64,000 nt of DNA from contig CM070726.1 of assembly GCA_036346275.1 (NCBI GenBank), positions 30,601,410-30,665,409 of the forward strand, read 5' to 3'. The stretch comes from Otatea glauca (Eukaryota; Streptophyta; Magnoliopsida; Poales; Poaceae). The notes beneath the pieces were generated by a model that saw only the letters and a list, made by a program, of their open reading frames with translations, made no database searches and was not told the origin of the DNA. Numbering within the stretch: the first letter of the stretch is position 1; each line of letters opens with the position of its first letter. Shown here piece after piece: positions 1 to 11,040 of this stretch. Made by a program: the position numbers and the translations under genes.

Positions 1-985
1 TCTACTCTGTCTCTATTGACCGAAAAAAGGAAGATAAAGCGAAGCCTTTTTTGTTTTTCTCGCCTCTAAAATCGTAAAGAGTAAAGCTTGCATGACATGT
101 ATGTCTTAAATATGTACAATGTCATCCTGCTACGCGCCTCTCGCGTTTGACTAAGGCATACGTTGAACTGATACGTAATGCTCTATAACCAAGAATGCCT
201 AAATGCATTTCCATATCTTCAACTGTATCCAAATTGATTCGAAAATAAAATCTTACAAACAGATCCGGACATCTCCACAATAAGAATTAGAGAGAAAAAT
301 ACCCAATTAGAGCCACCTTGCCAACTTATGGATATGGCAGTTGCCAACAAAATTCATATGTATATATCTTGCAGAAACCAGTAAATGATTTTCAACTGGG
401 TGACGTCAGAGACATGCGCGATACTCTACACTACATCATATCTGATAACGTGCATTTTTCTTTCTATTACGCTATACATATGCATCTCTACTGACCGAAA
501 AAAGGAAGATAGCTAGAGTGAAGCCGTTTTGTTTTTCTCAACTCTAAAGTACTACAATAATATTTATCAATTCCGTGTTTTGTTCGCTTTCCAAAGTCGC
601 AAGGACATTTTGAGAGCTTAAATGCATACCCCAGCAGCTTGCTACGCATCTCTCATGTTTTATCGACACATACGTTGAGCTAACACGTAATGGCGCCCTA
701 GAATCCAGGAGAGACCTAAATGTATTTCGGACCGTATCCAATTCAATTCAAATCCTAGATCTTTTAAAACAAGCCCGGATATATATCTTTTTTTAAACGA
801 AAGCCGGGTATATATCTCCACGACAAGAAAAACGGGGAGAAAAGCCCAACTAACCTTCGCCTATATGAATATGGCAGCTGGCAAAATGCCCATGTATAAT
901 TCTTGCAACAAGAAAACAAAGTGAAAGCAGCGGTGAAAAGCTTTACGAGTGGGTGACGTTAGAGACGTGCCCGGCGGAGCGAGAC
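1..985. repeat. diverged ~480-bp tandem duplication upstream of the HMA gene
   Basis: Two direct copies follow one another (about 1-440 and 483-985). Both open with a segment reading ctgaccgaaaaaaggaagat (tattgaccg... in copy 1), then share blocks around 'catacgttga', 'cgtaatg', 'atatggcag' and 'gggtgacgt.agaga' in the same order. They differ by many substitutions and small indels, so the duplication is old. The TGACG element near the end of each copy (about 400 and 953) is conserved and resembles the as-1/TGA-bZIP core; regulatory use is only an inference. No gene is seen here. Confidence 0.7.
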
Positions 986-1039
986 CCCGCACCACATCTT
1001 GTCGTTGTTGCCTGCCGCACAGATAATGACCAGAGTCCA

Positions 1040-1159
1040 GTCCAGCGGCAGCGGCAGAGGCAGAGGCAGAGGCAGGCATGCATATGGCCGAGCCCGAGCA
1101 ATAATTCCGATCTTGTCTCACCAACAACACCACACTACACAGCAGTGAACAGCTCGAGA

Positions 1160-1191
<32 letters not shown>

Positions 1192-1252
1192 AGGGAGAAG
1201 GAGGGAGGGAGAGAGGGAGAGGTAGAGCTAGAGAGAGTTAGAGAGAGAGGAT
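1040..1252. repeat. GGCAGA repeats and GA-rich microsatellite
   Basis: A short run of (GGCAGA)n near 1045-1075 is followed by a long GA/GGGA tract at about 1157-1252. It lies ~140 bp upstream of the presumed TATA box of the HMA gene. GA-rich tracts are common in plant core promoters and 5' leaders. Apparent open frames across it are low-complexity artefacts. Confidence 0.85.
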
Positions 1253-1390
1253 GAGAAAAGGAGAGAGAAACCATACAAAACCCCATTAATTCCACCGTGA
1301 TTCCATCTCATTTGTCCTCCTCCTCCCACCGCTTCCTGCTTCTTTTTAAGCTCCAAGCGAGGCCCTCTCTTCTTCTCACTCCTCTCTTTT

Positions 1391-1397
1391 TATATAT
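1391..1397 (+). promoter_or_regulatory. probable TATA box of the HMA-domain gene
   Basis: TATATAT follows a CT-rich stretch and lies 132 bp before the chosen ATG at 1529. A start site near 1420-1430 would give a leader of about 100 nt. This is inferred from position and composition only. Confidence 0.5.
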
Positions 1398-1528
1398 CGC
1401 CTCCTCTCCTCCTCCTCTCCATTGCTGCTGGTTCTTGCCTTCTTGGTGGGTAGTTGTGGCGTAGTTGTAGTGGCTTAGCTAGCTTTGCCCTGTGCGAAGC
1501 TGCTGTGAGGTGGTGTTGGCGGCGAGGG

Positions 1529-3712
1529 ATGAAGGCGGGCGGGATGCTGTGCCGGTCGCAGGCGGCGACAGCGGTGTGCGTGCCGGGGGACGCGAGGTCC
1601 ATGGTCGTCGCGCGACGCGCCGACCGGACCATCGCCGAGGACGCGCGCCTCCTGCACGACGTCAGGTACGCGCGCCTCGGCGGGGGCGGCGTCGGCTGCG
1701 ACGGAGCAGGAGCCACCCGCGTCCTGTCCCGGCGGTTCACCGTGCCGAGGCCGCCGACTCCCCCGGCCCCCAGCAGGCCTCGTGGGGAGAGCCGGCGGCG
1801 CGGGGCTCCCGTGGCCGTGACGCTGCCCATGGTAACCAAGAGCCCCAAGGAGACGCCAGCGCGGGAGATGGCGGCGGCCAAGCGGACACCTAACGCCACC
1901 GCGGCACCCGGCGAGCAAGTGCTCCAAGTACGTAACTCCTCCGACTAATCATCTGTTATTATAGTAAACTCTCTCTGATTTGCATGCCAATCTGCATATT
2001 TCTTTACAAGGATTTGATTACTACAAGATGCTTACTGCATTTTACCAACCACTTAATTAGCAAATTTCTGTTTTTTTTACGTGTGTAGGGCTTAATTATT
2101 TATCCTTTTGAAACGTATATGCATGCACTTTTTTGAAGGATGTTGACCATTACAAATTTACACCTGTAATGCGCCGGTGCCCGGGCTATATACACATTTG
2201 CTCGGTAGAGTAAGCAGCAGTAACTTTCCCCTTATTTACGGTCGAGTCAAAAACTGAAGGCATGCAAGATATATACAGTAACAACATTTACGCCAAATAA
2301 AGAAACAAAAAGGACTATGTTGGGCGAACAGTAGAAGGCCACAAGCGGTTCAGATTGCGTCACAGTAGGCTAGAGATGGAGATAATGGGCAGTACGTACA
2401 CACACTATGCCCCTTTTACGGATGGAGAGATGGTAGTGAGAAACTGCATCGGAGAGAGAGAGATTGACTGAGCTTGTGCACCGTACACGCATGCATGCTT
2501 CCTCGATTCTGGGGCCGTCTACCTCTCTTTCTTTCTCTCGTGCACCATCTTTAATTCCATAGCATCGCACCATGCATGGTTGAGCCAGCTAGATCGATCT
2601 TCTGTTGCTTTTGTTCTTGCCTTGAATCTGGTTAACAAAAGTTACTGTACACGTCATAGTTACGTAGAGATGCACTTGCTTTAGTTACTCGTGTTTCTTC
2701 TTGTTGGGAATCTCTTGATTTGGTGGCTTATTGATTCACTGCATGCATACACAGGTGGTGGTCATGAAGGTGGCTATACACTGCCAGGGCTGTGCAGGGA
2801 AAGTGAGGAAGCATATCTCCAAAATGGAAGGTATGTTTATACCGGTACTACCTTTTTTTTTACCAAACTACCAGAGGTTATCATTTCCATGTGAATTTTG
2901 GCATGATGCATTTTGGACTACTTTTAATCATTCTCTCTTGCATGCAAGCCTGCAAAATCTCCTCAATTTACACTCAGCTGCTTGACCCACGACGCATATG
3001 TAGTACCACTTGATATTAGAAATCCAAATGGACTTTTGTGCAAGATTCACAAGGGAGAGATACCTTTTGGCACGGTCTAGTCTGCTCTACCCCATGAGCA
3101 CTGCAGCATAGTATTATGCAGCCTGGATGGACATCACATGCACCCCCACATATGTTTGTTAATTAGTTGCATCTCCTCGCCAAGGACATATATGCCTCGT
3201 AGGATATACTACATCCCCTTGTATCGCATTAACTCCAGATGACCAGATCGAACCTTTATGAACAACACCACTACTCTTATTTATAACTGTCAAAGTATAC
3301 GTACTTCCTCTATCTAGGAATACATATCATTCTAGATTTCTTTTTTTCTAAATTCATATCATTATATAATTTTGACCTGACTTTTTACAGTTTTTCATTT
3401 TATACCTTTCTATTTAGCTATTTTTAATGTTATTTACAACCATGAACTAAAGTAAGACACATCATCGAAAAATATAATAGAGAGAGAATGCAGTTTTTTT
3501 ATAGATATACCTTAGTGAAAGTACAAAAACCTAAAATAATATCTATCTATTTAGGAATGGAGATAGTACTAGATAAGATTAAGGTGGTCAACAGTAGCTG
3601 CTCATTATTGTAGTATAATTGCAAGCTCATGTCAACGCTACCAATCTGGTCCTCAAAGTGCAGAAATGGGATCAAGTACCCTAAATTGTTACTACTACTA
3701 CTATACATACAC

Positions 3713-3743
<31 letters not shown>

Positions 3744-4676
3744 TGTATGTATGTATGTATGTATGTATGTATGTATGTATGTATGTATGTATGTATGTAT
3801 GTATGTATGTATGTATGTATGTATGTATGTATGTATGTATGTATGTATGTATGTAGAGAAATTACCGTAAAGTGCCAGCATCCATGTGACGCTATTAATT
3901 TAACAACTGATCTTCAGAGATCTTAATTAACTAGATATATAGGTCGCTCTTACTGCAGAGAAACTGAAAAGGCTCTGCAAAGTGCAAAACGTTTTGAGGT
4001 TGAGCCTTTGAAAATTCATTCGTTTCAATGCTTCACATGGAACATCTTCCGTTCCTGAATTATTTTTTCCCGGTGGTATAAACACAGATTGTAGTGACGG
4101 GTATGCGTGCGTGTTGGCCGGAGGGATCACGTGCTTGTACGTACGACAATACCTATAGAAAATTAATAGTCCATTTGGTTCAAAGTAAACTTTGCTATAA
4201 CTAATCTTAGTTAAAGGTAGCTTGACACACATTTTATGGTAAAAACATTTAGCACCATAAGTGTGACAACCCTTTGACAAAAAAACTAAGTCTATATTGC
4301 GTGGAACATGGGTCTTAAAAAAATGTGGTAGACTACAGTTATAGCAACAAACGAAACACCCACCTAATAATCTGTAGTATGTCTAAGCTTAGACATAACA
4401 AAGTTAGCTTCAAACCAAACATATGTTTTTGTGCAGTGACTGTCAAAACTGAAGACTGGTGCATTCATGAAACTAACCTGGAGTAGTAATTCTTCTCTTT
4501 CTAGCTTGTTCATTGGTAATCTTTTTACTGACTGCATGGAAGCATTCATGGTTGGCGCAGGGGTGACATCGTTCAGCATCGACCTGGAGAGCAAGAAGGT
4601 GACGGTGATGGGTCACGTGTCCCCGGCTGGCGTCCTCGAGAGCATCTCCAGGGTCAAGAAGGCCGAGCTCATCTGA
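1529..4676 (+). CDS. HMA-domain metallochaperone-like protein (HPP/NaKR-type), 3 exons
   Basis: Exons are 1529-1927, 2755-2830 and 4561-4676, all with GT-AG introns and matching phases (0, then 1). They total 591 nt and encode 196 aa. The N-terminal ~130 residues are basic and low in complexity. They start MKAGGMLCRSQAATAVCVPG, which resembles the N-terminus of plant NaKR/HPP proteins. Residues ~134-196 form one heavy-metal-associated domain with a beta-alpha-beta-beta-alpha-beta pattern and the metal-binding CxxC motif in IHCQGCAGKV. The end, KKAELI, has no CaaX box, so this is an HPP rather than an isoprenylated HIPP. Members bind soft metals such as Cu or Zn, and NaKR1 affects long-distance ion transport; the role of this gene is inferred. 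An in-frame ATG at 1454 would add 25 residues, but 1529 fits the family N-terminus better. Intron 2 (1.7 kb) holds a MITE and a large microsatellite. No disruption is seen. Confidence 0.88.
3304..3566. mobile_element. Stowaway-like MITE in intron 2 of the HMA gene
   Basis: About 263 bp and AT-rich. It has imperfect terminal inverted repeats (left cttcctctatctaggaata; right, reverse-complemented, ctatctccattcctaaata) and TA dinucleotides at both borders (3302-3303, 3567-3568). That matches the Stowaway (Tc1/mariner) layout. It carries no coding potential and lies inside an intron. Confidence 0.7.
3714..3855. repeat. (GTAT)n microsatellite, about 35 units
   Basis: An almost uninterrupted GTAT/ATGT tetranucleotide run of ~142 bp lies in intron 2 of the HMA gene. 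The apparent ORFs on both strands (runs of MYVC or IHTY) are products of the repeat. It is probably length-polymorphic. Confidence 0.98.
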
Positions 4677-5253
4677 TCATGGCGCCGGCCACCTTGAAGG
4701 TTGCACAACGTACGTACTGAAGCTAGGGAAGAAGAGAGAACCTGCAGCTTGTGGTTGCAAGCATCTGGTGGGTACTGAGAGAGAGAGACGAAAGGGTAGA
4801 GTGCTGGTGAAAGGAACATGCACGAGCATGACAGATCGATCGATGAAAGGTGGCGGCTAGCTAGCGCATGCAGGCATGCGTGTGGTGAACTGTGCTGTGC
4901 GTAGTAGTACCGGTGGTGGTGTAGTGTCGTCGTGTGTGCATGCTTAATTACTTTATTGCTTGCATATTGTTCAGCTCTTCTTTTCTTTTGAGGGTTGGAT
5001 TGGAGTATATGCTATATGCCGGTCGATCGATCGAGGTGTCGCCATGGGCTTGGCTGCTTCCATTTGGCACTGTGCTCTTCACTGAATATTCCCTCGCTAG
5101 CCAATGCAGGGTAAAAAAAACCATGGTCGAGCCTGGGTATAGAGTTCAGATACTCCATGGCTTTGCAGACAAGCAGCTCGCCTTTTGAAGCATGGATCGC
5201 AGCAGGCAGTGCGTCTCTCACTGACAGCTGGGATTGACGTACGTGCTCCTTGT
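4677..5253 (+). other. 3' UTR and downstream flank of the HMA gene
   Basis: The sequence following the TGA is T/G-rich, with AG and GT tracts, and has no plausible coding frame. No clear AATAAA signal is visible, so the transcript end cannot be placed. Nothing else is recognised before the MITE at 5254. Confidence 0.45.
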
Positions 5254-5559
5254 AAGTGATCATTTTCTAGCCCTATCACCTCCCTTTTTCCCTAAATCCA
5301 ACCCTCTTCGAGCGAAATTGCAAATCTAGCATCCTCCTTTACTACGGAAAACACGGATGGCGACACCTATCGCCTGCCGCACTCAAAGAGCACGGCAGCC
5401 GGCGATCGAGGAGTGTGGGAGCGGTGACCTACCACCGATGGCGAGAGCAGGAGGTTGCCTCCCACTGTCGGGGAGTGCGGGAGCCACATTCCACGATGGA
5501 GAGAAGGCTAGATTTAGAAAAAAAATAAGGTGATGATCGAGGTTTAGAAAAGTGATCAC
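5254..5559. mobile_element. diverged MULE-type MITE, relative of the copy at 26664
   Basis: The left end (aagtgatcattttctag) and the inverted right end (agtgatcacttttcta) match the termini of the 26664-27108 element. The interior shares its layout: 'gcaaatctagc', a GC-rich block with 'gcgacacctatcgcctgccg', then 'ggctagattta' near the right end. The target duplication is not clear, so the insertion is old or the borders have eroded. Confidence 0.6.
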
Positions 5560-5635
5560 TCTTGTCCGTAGAGTTGTACCACACTTGTGCCTAGCTAGCG
5601 ATCTTGGTGACTGGTGAGCGATCACTAGCTAGGAG

Positions 5636-6862
5636 CAAGGTTCAAAATCTTGGCGAAATTTCGGCCGAGATTTCAGATTTTGGTTGGGGGCGAGATTCTA
5701 AATCCCGACCGAATAAAAAAATTGAACAAAATTTAAATTACTACAGTAATCTAAAAATTTCGGATTTCACCCGAAGCCTGGTAATTTTGATCAGATTTCA
5801 ACTTTTTTTGGACCGGACTTGGGTTAATATCTTTTTAAAAAAACTGAATTTTTAAGATGTTTTATAAAAATAACAAAAACACTGTCAGAATTTTATAAAA
5901 ATGTACAAGCTTGATTATGCTATGAAAAAATTATGGTGTCATCTTTAGCTGTCTAGGATCATACAAAAAAATTTCAAAAGAATTGAACTTCATTTGTTAT
6001 CTTAAAAAAATCAAAAAATAGAATGAACATAAATGAGACACTAACAATTTTATAAATTCGCTCGAGTGTGTTCATGATCCAGAATTTTTATGAGAGTTTA
6101 AGAATTGCCTCATAACCCTTATCTAAAAGTTTTAAAAATTATAAACCTTTTTAGTTGCACAATCAAATCTATGGAAACAATACATATACTCAGCCAGACT
6201 TTTATCAGGACAGTAGCACTGTCAGAATTTTTTAAAATTCCTCAGACTTGATAATTATCTAAAAAATTTATGAAAATATTAGTGATGCATCAGGACCATC
6301 AATTTTTTTCAAAATTTTTAACGTTGTTTGAACCAATTTTCATTCGGTTAAAATTTGCTGGTAAGACTTTTATCAGGACTGTACCGCTTTCAGAACTTTT
6401 TAAAAATTTTCAGGCTTGATCATCATCTAAAACTTTTATGAGAATATCAATGATATGTCAGGACAATCCAAAACAATTTTAAAAATTTTCTAGCATGGTT
6501 TGGACTATTTTTCATTTGGTTCAAATTTGCCAGTAAAGCTTTTATGAGGACAGCAGCACTGTCCGAATTTTTTAAAATTTCTCAGGGTTGATCATAGTCT
6601 AAAAATTTTATGAGGATATGAGTGATGCGTCAAGACCCTCCACAAAAATTTTCAAAATGTTTTAACATGTTTTGAACTATTTTTCATTCAGTTTAAATTT
6701 GCCAAGATTTTGGCAATTTCGGCCAAAATTTCGGGAATTTCAGCCGAAATCTCGGTCCAAAAATTCCGGATTTAAATTTTTTCTTTTTATATTTCAACCA
6801 AATTTCATATGAAATTTTGAAGTCCCATTAAGATACAATTCCGAAAACGAAATTTGAAACTT
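5636..6862. mobile_element. non-autonomous hAT-like element A
   Basis: The left end is CAAGGTTCAAAATC and the right end, read in reverse, is (c)AAGTTTCAAATTTCG, giving hAT-like TIRs. A 7-bp near-match c(t/c)aggag flanks it (5629-5635, 6863-6869). The subterminal zones are rich in 'gaaatttcgg/ccgagatttc' words on both strands. The body is AT-rich and non-coding and aligns in the same order and orientation with element B (8529-9973). The TIR resembles that of the transposase-bearing element at 51599-56933. Confidence 0.65.
6201..6715. repeat. three ~170-bp tandem repeats inside hAT-like element A
   Basis: Units begin tttat(c/g)aggac at 6201, 6368 and 6541. Each runs through 'gcactgtcagaatttttta', 'cttgatcat.atctaaa', 'tgatgcgtcagga' and 'tttttcatttggtt.aaattt'. 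The spacing is 167 and 173 bp. The same unit occurs three times in element B. Confidence 0.8.
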
Positions 6863-6871
6863 CCAGGAGAC

Positions 6872-8528
6872 GCTTCTGAATTCTTATCAGCTACTGGCCG
6901 CATTTCGTAAGGCAGAAACGTGCACGCATAAGCTCATGGACAAATATTAAGACGATTTTAATGTTTTTGTTTCTGTATGTATTAGTAGTAGTAGTGGTAC
7001 CAGGATAGCAGCAGCTAGTGATTCTGTGACCCCGTGACTGGGCACCTCGAGTTCTCGTGTATGTCTTCTCGCGCAGACAGCGATCACTCATTGGAAGAGC
7101 TCGAGAATTTGTGATTAGATCAACGGGAAAGCATTCTACGCAACAAGATCACGATTGACCCAAAATTTTCGGTTTATCTGGTCCTTGAGTTAATCATTCA
7201 ATCAACTAAGACGGAAAAAGATCGAATACATCTGGATACTGGCAGAACAATTTCATATCCGTATGGAAAAAATTAAATATGATGTCGACGTGATGAGTAC
7301 GTACGGATTCATATTGGGAGAAAAACGTATCCTGATATAAATAATTCTAATGCAGAATTAATTAATGTAGGGATTGACTAGTCATCGTACACATGATTTT
7401 ATCAAAAAATCATTTTTTTTTTACCATTGGATCTAACCCGGCCACCTAAATATCAACCCTAATTACTTCTCCCCCACATCTCTCTCCATCTCCACTCCTG
7501 AACCGCCGGACATACATATAAATACTCTTCGGACATTGATGGCCTTTGACAATGATACAGTAGAAAAATACAGTCGGGTCAGAACCAGGGTCCAAACTTT
7601 TGTAGGTGACTGGCCGGTTAGATCATCTTCAAACCTTCGTTGCATAGTAGTTTCCTGCGGTAGCTTCAAAAGATCAGTGTGCTACCTGAACTGAAGCTTT
7701 CACTAAATAATCTTCACTTCAATACATAGGGGTTTTCAGAGTGAGTCCTCCAGATACGAAGCCCGTATGCATTCCCAAGTACTTTTTTTGACGCATCAAC
7801 TTCTTCCAACATCGCATATATTTTGTACGTGGATGGCTAGAACGATTGGAACATCAGAGATGGAATATAATGTATTGATCACGTCGACCAAAGAGGCAAT
7901 GTCGACCCTACCAGGAGCTAGGCCAAATTCCATGGATGTCGTCGATCACTAGCGACTACCTGCCATGTAGGCCCGTGCTAGCAGCTGCAAGCGTACACGC
8001 GACAAGGCGTGGCAAGTTGCGCTTTATTAAGTACACGCACGTACACATCATGGGGGAACAGATGGATCAAATCATGCATGCAAAGCGCGGTGCAGCGACG
8101 TCGTAACAAACAGAAGATGCTAAAGAATTTTATGCCCCCCATCATCTCTAGGCTAGCCATGCATGCAGCTGCTTGCATGCCTGGACCACTTCGATCGTTG
8201 ATTCGATCCATAAAACATTTTCTATATATGCTGATTGCTGTTCGATAGCATCGAGAGTAAGTACTCTAAAATAGTGCTCCCTGTGTTGGTTGGGGGAATA
8301 GAATTATAGAAAACCTCGTGTATATGCGCTGTATGCATGGTTTGGGTTATATATGTACACAATACTGTTTGGTGAGGGATTAGTTGTTAAGCGATGCTTG
8401 CTTGCTTTAGTTGGTGTAACTCAACGTTGGTTTAATTTGTTTCACCTAATGTTTTTTTTAACGAGCTGTTTTAACTAAAATGCGTGCATGATCTGGTGGA
8501 TGTAGAACGGGCAACCCCCAGTCCCCAC
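6872..8528. other. intergenic, nothing recognised
   Basis: Read on both strands. The open frames are short, lack familiar motifs and have no supporting splice structure. The region has moderate GC and a few short T-tracts. I see no repeat termini that can be paired. Confidence 0.5.
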
Positions 8529-9973
8529 CATGGTTTAAAATCTCGCCGAAGTTTTGCGAGATTTCGTTTTCCGGACGTGGACAATTTTTGAAATGCCGAT
8601 CGGAGTAAAAAATTCAAAAACAAATTTAAATGATATAGTAATCTCGGAAATCTCGGCGAGATCTCATGTTTTTTGACCGGTTTTTGACTTTTTTTTTTGA
8701 CCGGATTTGGTCCGATAACACTTAAGAAAGTCATCTCCTATGAAAATTTGTTGAAAAACCGAATTTTTGAGATATTTTTTAAAAACTACAGAAACACTGT
8801 CGGATTTTTATAAAATTTTACATGCTTTATCATGTTATTAAACATTTATGGTACCATACTAAGAAGTTTAGGATCATACAGAAAATTTTTCAAAATAATT
8901 GAACTTCATTTGTTATCTTTAGAAAATCAAAAACCGAAAACACAATAATTGGGACAGTTACCTTGTCAAAATTTTATAAATTTTCTCGAGTGTGATCATG
9001 ATCCAAAATTTTTATGAAGGCTTAATAATTTCCTCAGTACTATTCTATAAAATTTTTAAAAACGTAAACTTTTTTTTTGCTCAATCAAATCTATGTATGC
9101 ATTGAACTTCATTTGTTATATTTCAAAAATCAAAAACAAAAAGAACATAAATGGTACAGTGCACTTGTAAGAATTTTATAAATTCACTGGAGTGTGATCA
9201 TGTTTTAAAAAATTTATGAGATCTTAATAATTTCCATAGAACCCTTCTGAAAAAATTTCAAAAATTTTAAACCTTTTTTTATTATTAAAGCAAATCTATG
9301 TATTGATCATCAGGCTTTTATCAGGACGTAGCACTATCAGAATTTTTGGAACTTCTTGAAGCTTGATAATTATATGAAAATTTTATATAAACATTAATGA
9401 TACATAAGGAAATTCCTCACAAATTTTCAAAATTGTCTAATGTGGTATGTACTATTTTTCATTTGGTTGCAATTTGCTGGTATGGCTTTTATCAGGATAG
9501 TAGCACTGTCTAAATTTTTAAAACTTCATGAAGCCTAATCATCATCTGAACATTTTATGGGAACATTAGTGACGCATAATAACCATGCACAAAAAATTTC
9601 AAAATTTTCTAACATGGTTTGTTTCATTTTTATTTGGTTCAAACTTGCCAGTCAGCTTTTTATCAGGACGGTAGCAATGTTTTAATTTTTAAAAATTCCT
9701 CATATTTTATAATCATCGTAAATTTTTATGGGAACATCATTGATGTGTCAGGAATCTCAAAAAAAAGTTCAAATTGTTTATATATTTTTTGAGTCATTTT
9801 TCAATCGGTGCAATTTTGCCGAGATCTCGGTTTTCTTGGTAGAAAAAAAATCCGGATTTGAATTTTTGTTTTTGTATTTCGTTCAGGAGTTATCCGAAAT
9901 TTCGAGATCTCGACGAGATTTCACTCTCCAACCAGTTTCGAGATATCGAGCGAAAATAAGATTTCAAACCTTG
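8529..9973. mobile_element. non-autonomous hAT-like element B
   Basis: The left end is CATGGTTTAAAATCTCG and the right end, inverted, is CAAGGTTTGAAATC. The flanking octamers gtccccac and acccccgc differ only by transitions, as expected of an aged 8-bp hAT target duplication. The subterminal regions are dense in 'gagatttcg/cgaaatctc' words. The interior is the same non-coding AT-rich sequence as element A, for example 'acactgtcggatttttata' and 'gaacttcatttgttat'. No ORF of note. Confidence 0.65.
9317..9830. repeat. three 171-bp tandem repeats inside hAT-like element B
   Basis: Units start tttatcagga at 9317, 9488 and 9659, exactly 171 bp apart. They are homologous to the repeats at 6201-6715. 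Copies within an element are about as diverged as copies between elements, so the array predates the split of the two elements. Confidence 0.8.
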
Positions 9974-10079
9974 ACCCCCGCAGCTATCAGTACCGAGAAT
10001 ATTCACCATTTTAATATAGCTTGAGTGGAGGCCAGCTTGAACTAAAGGTTAGTACATAGATTTATATGCATTAGAGCTA

Positions 10080-10312
10080 CTCCCTTCGGTCACAAAGTAA
10101 AGTGATTTTGGATTTTGACTACTTATTTCTATTGCAATATATTCATAAAACCTAAAAAAATTATAATATTATGAAAGAATTTTTCGAGAAAAATCTACAT
10201 GTATGATTTTTCATATGTCCAATCTTAATAGTAAAAAAGATATCGATGACCAAAGTTTATAATGTTTGGCGCCAAGCAACCCAAAATGACTTCATTTTGT
10301 GACTAGAGGGAG
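10080..10312. mobile_element. Stowaway MITE
   Basis: 233 bp, with TIRs of about 30 bp (left ctcccttcggtcacaaagta; right, inverted, ctccctctagtcacaaaatg). The TA target duplications are at 10078-10079 and 10313-10314. The end sequence is the Stowaway consensus type. Non-coding. Confidence 0.9.
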
Positions 10313-10314
10313 TA

Positions 10315-10539
10315 TATAACAAATATAACTCTATATTTAAATATAAACATATATTGTAGTATCTAGCTGTACAATAGTACATAAAATTCAAATAGTTAAC
10401 TACAAAAGAAAATATTGATTACTAAAGCAAGTTCAATATATGAAGGGACCTAGACTTGCATCTAGACCATCTTTGTATATCGAGCTAGCTCACATAGTAC
10501 AACATTGGTGAATATCATCACATCCATATATACGTATAA
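10315..10539. repeat. left part of an LTR-like sequence interrupted by the CACTA element
   Basis: Words such as 'gggacct.gacttgcatc', 'ccatctttgtatat' and 'caacattggtgaatatcatcaca' align with the start of the solo LTR at 18193 ('gggacccaaatatgcaaatc', 'ccctctttgtata', 'caacatcggtaaatatcacaa'). The homologous sequence resumes at 17191, beyond the CACTA insertion. Confidence 0.5.
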
Positions 10540-10554
10540 CACTACTACAGGAAT

Positions 10555-11040
10555 ATACATCACAATCGGTTCTTTTTTGTCATCACAGTCGGTTCTGGTG
10601 GTGATACAAAGTCATTAGACAGAGATGAGGCGGCGCTATCACAGTCGGTTCTTGCCCGATTCTGATGAGAGGTCATCTCTATCGGTTCTTTATAAGAAGC
10701 GATAGAGATGAACCCTCATCTCTATCGGTTCTCAGAAGGAAGCGATAGAGATGTTCACTTCATCTCTATCGGTTCTTTGTAGGAAGCGATAGAGATGACT
10801 CTATCGCTTCCTACAAAGAACCGATAGAGATGAAGTGAACATCTCTATCGGTTCTTACAAAGAACCGATAGAAATGACCACCTTATCTCTATCGCTTTCT
10901 TCTAAGAACCGATAGAGATGATGTTGTCATCTCTATCGCTTCTTCCAAAGAACCGATAGAGATGAGGGGTCATCTCTATCGCTTTTTACAAAGAACCGAT
11001 TGTGATATAGCTAGAACTAATTGTGATGTGGGGTGACCCT
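10555..11040. repeat. left subterminal repeat region of the CACTA element
   Basis: About 20 copies of a 'catctctatcggttctt' motif and its complement occur, often paired as hairpins. Positions 10743-10794 and 10799-10850 form a perfect 52-bp inverted repeat with a 4-bp spacer. The outermost copies use 'atcacaatcggttct', the inner ones 'atctctatcgg'. Confidence 0.92.

Noticed and set aside
861..1295. 144-codon minus-strand frame rich in S and L
   Set aside because: It is the complement of the GA microsatellite and promoter of the HMA gene.
1390..1927. Several long frames overlapping HMA exon 1 on both strands
   Set aside because: High GC content creates open frames. Only the frame starting at 1529 joins two further exons with HMA motifs.
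3629..3926. Open frames of MYVC or IHTY repeats
   Set aside because: They are products of the GTAT microsatellite.
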